Below, piece after piece: positions 61,630-64,000 of a stretch of 64,000 nucleotides of DNA. Origin of the DNA: Neorhizobium sp. JUb45 (GTDB taxonomy: Bacteria; Pseudomonadota; Alphaproteobacteria; Rhizobiales; Rhizobiaceae); contig NZ_SLYW01000002.1 in assembly GCF_004343585.1 (NCBI RefSeq), forward strand, positions 558,001 through 622,000. Direction: 5' to 3'. The notes under the pieces are model-generated. The model saw only the letters and a program-made list of their open reading frames with translations, was not told the origin of the DNA and ran no database searches. The first letter of the stretch is position 1, and the number at the start of each line of letters is the position of its first letter. The position numbers and the translations under genes were made by a program.

Positions 61630-62919
61630 ATGTCGACGACCGACGTTTTCTTTTCCCGCCCGCTGGCCGAAACCGATCCTGAAATCTTTGGCGCAATCGG
61701 CAAGGAGCTCGGTCGTCAGCGTCATGAGATCGAGCTGATCGCCTCGGAAAACATCGTCTCGCGCGCCGTGCTCGAAGCCCAGGGCTCGATCATGACCAAC
61801 AAGTATGCCGAGGGCTATCCGGGCAAGCGCTATTACGGCGGCTGCCAGTTCGTCGATATCGCCGAAGAACTCGCCATCGAGCGTGCCAAGAAACTGTTCG
61901 GCGTCAACTTCGCCAACGTCCAGCCGAACTCGGGTTCGCAGATGAACCAGGCCGTGTTCCTGGCGCTGCTGCAGCCGGGCGACACGTTCATGGGCCTCGA
62001 CCTCAACTCGGGTGGTCACCTGACCCACGGTTCGCCGGTCAACATGTCCGGCAAATGGTTCAACGTCGTCTCCTACGGCGTGCGCGAAGGCGACAACCTG
62101 CTCGACATGGATGAAGTCGCCCGCAAGGCCGAAGAAACCAAGCCCAAGCTGATCATTGCCGGCGGCACCGCCTATTCCCGTATCTGGGACTGGAAGCGTT
62201 TCCGCGAGATCGCAGACTCGGTCGGCGCCTACCTGATGGTCGACATGGCGCACATTGCCGGTCTCGTTGCCGGTGGCCAGCACCCGTCGCCGTTCCCGCA
62301 TTGCCACGTTGCCACCACCACGACCCACAAGTCGCTGCGTGGCCCGCGCGGTGGCGTGATCCTCACCAATGACGAGGATCTGGCAAAGAAGTTCAATTCG
62401 GCCGTTTTCCCCGGCCTGCAGGGCGGCCCGCTCATGCACATCATCGCCGCCAAGGCCGTTGCCTTCGGTGAAGCGCTGCAGCCTGATTTCAAGGATTACG
62501 CGGCCCAGATCGTCAAGAACGCCAAGGCACTGTCGGAAACGCTGGTGGCCGGCGGCCTCGACATCGTCTCGGGCGGCACCGACAACCACCTGATGCTGGT
62601 CGACCTGCGCAAGAAGAACGCCACCGGCAAGCGCGCCGAAGCTGCTCTCGGTCGCGGTTACATCACCTGCAACAAGAACGGCATCCCGTTCGATCCTGAA
62701 AAGCCCTTCGTCACCTCCGGCGTCCGCCTCGGCACGCCGGCCGGCACGACGCGCGGTTTCAAGGAAGCCGAGTTCCGCGAGATCGGCAATCTCATCGTCG
62801 AGCTTCTGGATGGCCTCAAGGTCGCCAATTCCGACGAGGGCAATGCTGCCGTCGAAGCCGGTGTGCGCGAGAAGGTCATGAAACTGACCGAACGCTTCCC
62901 CATGTACCCGTACATGTAA
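61630..62919 (+). CDS. glyA: Serine hydroxymethyltransferase
   Basis: 429 residues from the ATG at 61630, with GAGGAG upstream. The upstream TTG at 61624 is less likely. It interconverts serine and glycine with tetrahydrofolate. The PLP lysine lies in [14 protein letters not shown]. Other marks are [38 protein letters not shown] and [12 protein letters not shown]. It is followed 19 bp later by nrdR and then ribD, an order seen in many alphaproteobacteria. Confidence 0.98.
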   Translation: MSTTDVFFSRPLAETDPEIFGAIGKELGRQRHEIELIASENIVSRAVLEAQGSIMTNKYAEGYPGKRYYGGCQFVDIAEELAIERAKKLFGVNFANVQPNSGSQMNQAVFLALLQPGDTFMGLDLNSGGHLTHGSPVNMSGKWFNVVSYGVREGDNLLDMDEVARKAEETKPKLIIAGGTAYSRIWDWKRFREIADSVGAYLMVDMAHIAGLVAGGQHPSPFPHCHVATTTTHKSLRGPRGGVILTNDEDLAKKFNSAVFPGLQGGPLMHIIAAKAVAFGEALQPDFKDYAAQIVKNAKALSETLVAGGLDIVSGGTDNHLMLVDLRKKNATGKRAEAALGRGYITCNKNGIPFDPEKPFVTSGVRLGTPAGTTRGFKEAEFREIGNLIVELLDGLKVANSDEGNAAVEAGVREKVMKLTERFPMYPYM

Positions 62920-62938
62920 TTTTGAGGACTGATCGCGA

Positions 62939-63418
62939 ATGCGCTGCCCCTTTTGCGGATCCGAAGACACGCAGGTGAAGGATAGCCGCCCGGCGGAGGA
63001 TGCAACATCCATCCGCCGGCGTCGTATCTGCCCGGATTGCGGCGGACGTTTCACAACGTTCGAACGCGTGCAGCTGCGCGAGCTGATGGTCGTCAAGAAA
63101 GCCGGCCGCAAGGCCCTGTTCGACCGCAACAAGCTGGTGCGGTCGTTCCAGATCGCACTGCGCAAACGTCCGGTCGATCCCGACCGCATCGAACGCGCCG
63201 TGTCCGGCATTGTCCGGCGTCTCGAAAGCTCCGGCGAAGCGGAAATCTCGTCGGAAGAAATCGGCCTGCAGGTCTTGGAAGCACTCAAGAGCCTCGATGA
63301 CGTGGCCTTCGTGCGTTACGCCTCGGTCTATCGCGATTTCTCGCATGCCGAGGATTTCGAAAAGGTCATCGCCGAGATCAACGCAAAGATCGGCCGCGAC
63401 AGCGTCGTGGATCCCTGA
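62939..63418 (+). CDS. nrdR: Transcriptional repressor NrdR
   Basis: 159 residues. An N-terminal zinc ribbon ([14 protein letters not shown] and [15 protein letters not shown]) is followed by an ATP-cone (about 49-139; [20 protein letters not shown]). NrdR represses ribonucleotide reductase genes in response to ATP/dATP. No NrdR box was examined in the window. It lies just upstream of ribD (2-bp gap) and after glyA. Confidence 0.97.
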   Translation: MRCPFCGSEDTQVKDSRPAEDATSIRRRRICPDCGGRFTTFERVQLRELMVVKKAGRKALFDRNKLVRSFQIALRKRPVDPDRIERAVSGIVRRLESSGEAEISSEEIGLQVLEALKSLDDVAFVRYASVYRDFSHAEDFEKVIAEINAKIGRDSVVDP

Positions 63419-63420
63419 TC

Positions 63421-64000
63421 GTGACGGCCGGCGCGAACAGCGAGGCCGAAGCGACATCGGCCGATGATCGCCGCTTCATGGAAGAAGCGATCCGGTTGTC
63501 GCGCAGGCACACCGGCCTCACCGAAACCAACCCTTCCGTCGGCTGCGTCATCGTCAGGGATGGCGCGATCGTCGGCTCGGCGGTTACCGCAATCGGTGGC
63601 CGGCCGCATGCCGAAACCCAGGCCATCGCCGTTGCGGGCGAGAAGGCGAGGGGGGCAACCGCCTATGTGACGCTGGAACCCTGCGCCCATTGGGGCCGCA
63701 CGCCGCCCTGCGCCAATGCGCTGGTCGATGCCGGCGTCGCCCGCGTCGTCGTCGCCGTCACCGATCCCGATCCGCGCGTCGCGGGGCAGGGGCTGAAAAT
63801 ACTCTCCGATGCCGGAATTACGGTCGAAACCGGATTGCTGGAGGAAGAGGGCAGGCGGGCGCTTGCCGGTTACCTCATGCGCCAGACGAACGGCCGGCCC
63901 TATGTCACTCTCAAGCTTGCTGTTTCCGCCGATGGCATGCTCGGTCGCCGCGGCGAGGAAATCTCCATTACCGGCCCGGAGGTACGTACCGAGGTTCACC
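63421..64000 (+). CDS. ribD: Riboflavin biosynthesis deaminase/reductase (5' part, cut by window end)
   Basis: The plus strand is open from a GTG at 63421 to the window edge (193 codons), so the C-terminal reductase domain is mostly missing. The N-terminal deaminase domain is complete: TNPSVGCVIV, PHAETQAIA and EPCAHWGRTPPCANAL with the zinc-binding His and Cys residues. The reductase domain begins with GRPYVTLKLAVSADG. It performs two steps of riboflavin synthesis. It starts two bases after the nrdR stop, so the genes are probably co-transcribed. Confidence 0.95.
   Translation, partial: MTAGANSEAEATSADDRRFMEEAIRLSRRHTGLTETNPSVGCVIVRDGAIVGSAVTAIGGRPHAETQAIAVAGEKARGATAYVTLEPCAHWGRTPPCANALVDAGVARVVVAVTDPDPRVAGQGLKILSDAGITVETGLLEEEGRRALAGYLMRQTNGRPYVTLKLAVSADGMLGRRGEEISITGPEVRTEVH

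Noticed and set aside
61534-63288. 584-codon minus-strand ORF across glyA and nrdR
   Set aside because: It spans two well-defined plus-strand genes with complete motifs.

Overview
The window is a chromosomal segment of an alphaproteobacterium, most likely from the Rhizobiaceae (Agrobacterium/Rhizobium group). The evidence is the GC-rich coding bias, the block purN-purM / AI-2E permease / hdaA / ppk / ppx, the LdtR-type MarR regulator beside a DUF6163 gene, an Omp25/RopB-type porin, a magnesium-type HemB, many ATGA stop/start overlaps, and short GC-rich palindromic repeats typical of rhizobial intergenic regions. I see no rRNA, tRNA, IS element, prophage block or CRISPR array. Most of it is ordinary core genome with small accessory insertions.

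Layout. 1-6.4 kb: ABC-F ATPase (cut by the window start), a degenerate GGDEF protein, a GST, ndk, a YceI protein, moaE, moaD and pgsA. 6.4-9.3 kb: uvrC, translationally coupled to a pteridine-reductase-like SDR. 9.6-17.8 kb: porin, an orphan Bug-type binding protein, a GST, RNase T2, an MprF-like membrane protein, rlmJ, a molybdopterin oxidoreductase and a NUDIX hydrolase. 17.8-20.3 kb: a toxin-antitoxin pair with a frameshifted toxin, then purN/purM (minus strand). 20.6-26.3 kb: AI-2E permease, hdaA, ppk, ppx (plus strand). 26.3-34.4 kb: a GH19-like lysozyme, a small membrane protein, an aldo/keto reductase, an SRPBCC protein, a secreted phytase/esterase-like protein, AraC and DUF2000 genes with overlapping divergent starts, a FitAB-like pair and rnd. 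34.7-46.4 kb: bestrophin-like channel, aspS, a chemoreceptor, a DUF1236-like protein, three tiny membrane-protein ORFs, a SulP transporter, a large secreted unknown and parC. 46.5-54.8 kb: a repeat, bpt, an RDD protein, hemB, DUF6163, ldtR, a VapBC pair, several unknowns and a LysR regulator. 55-64 kb: serine hydrolase, GNAT, a second orphan Bug protein, two unknowns, a Tat-type L,D-transpeptidase, glyA, nrdR and the start of ribD.

The best lead is phosphate control. A consensus-perfect Pho box (37733-37750) and a second good one (37791-37808) lie between aspS and a chemoreceptor gene, after an aspS terminator. Weaker Pho-box-like arrays precede ppk (22484-22501) and the phytase/esterase-like gene (31121-31149, three half-sites at 11-bp spacing). 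Together with adjacent ppk and ppx this suggests a local phosphate-starvation theme that includes chemotaxis. A second theme is the cell envelope: LdtR and a YkuD L,D-transpeptidase are in the same window. Third, three type II toxin-antitoxin loci lie in 34 kb, one of them broken.
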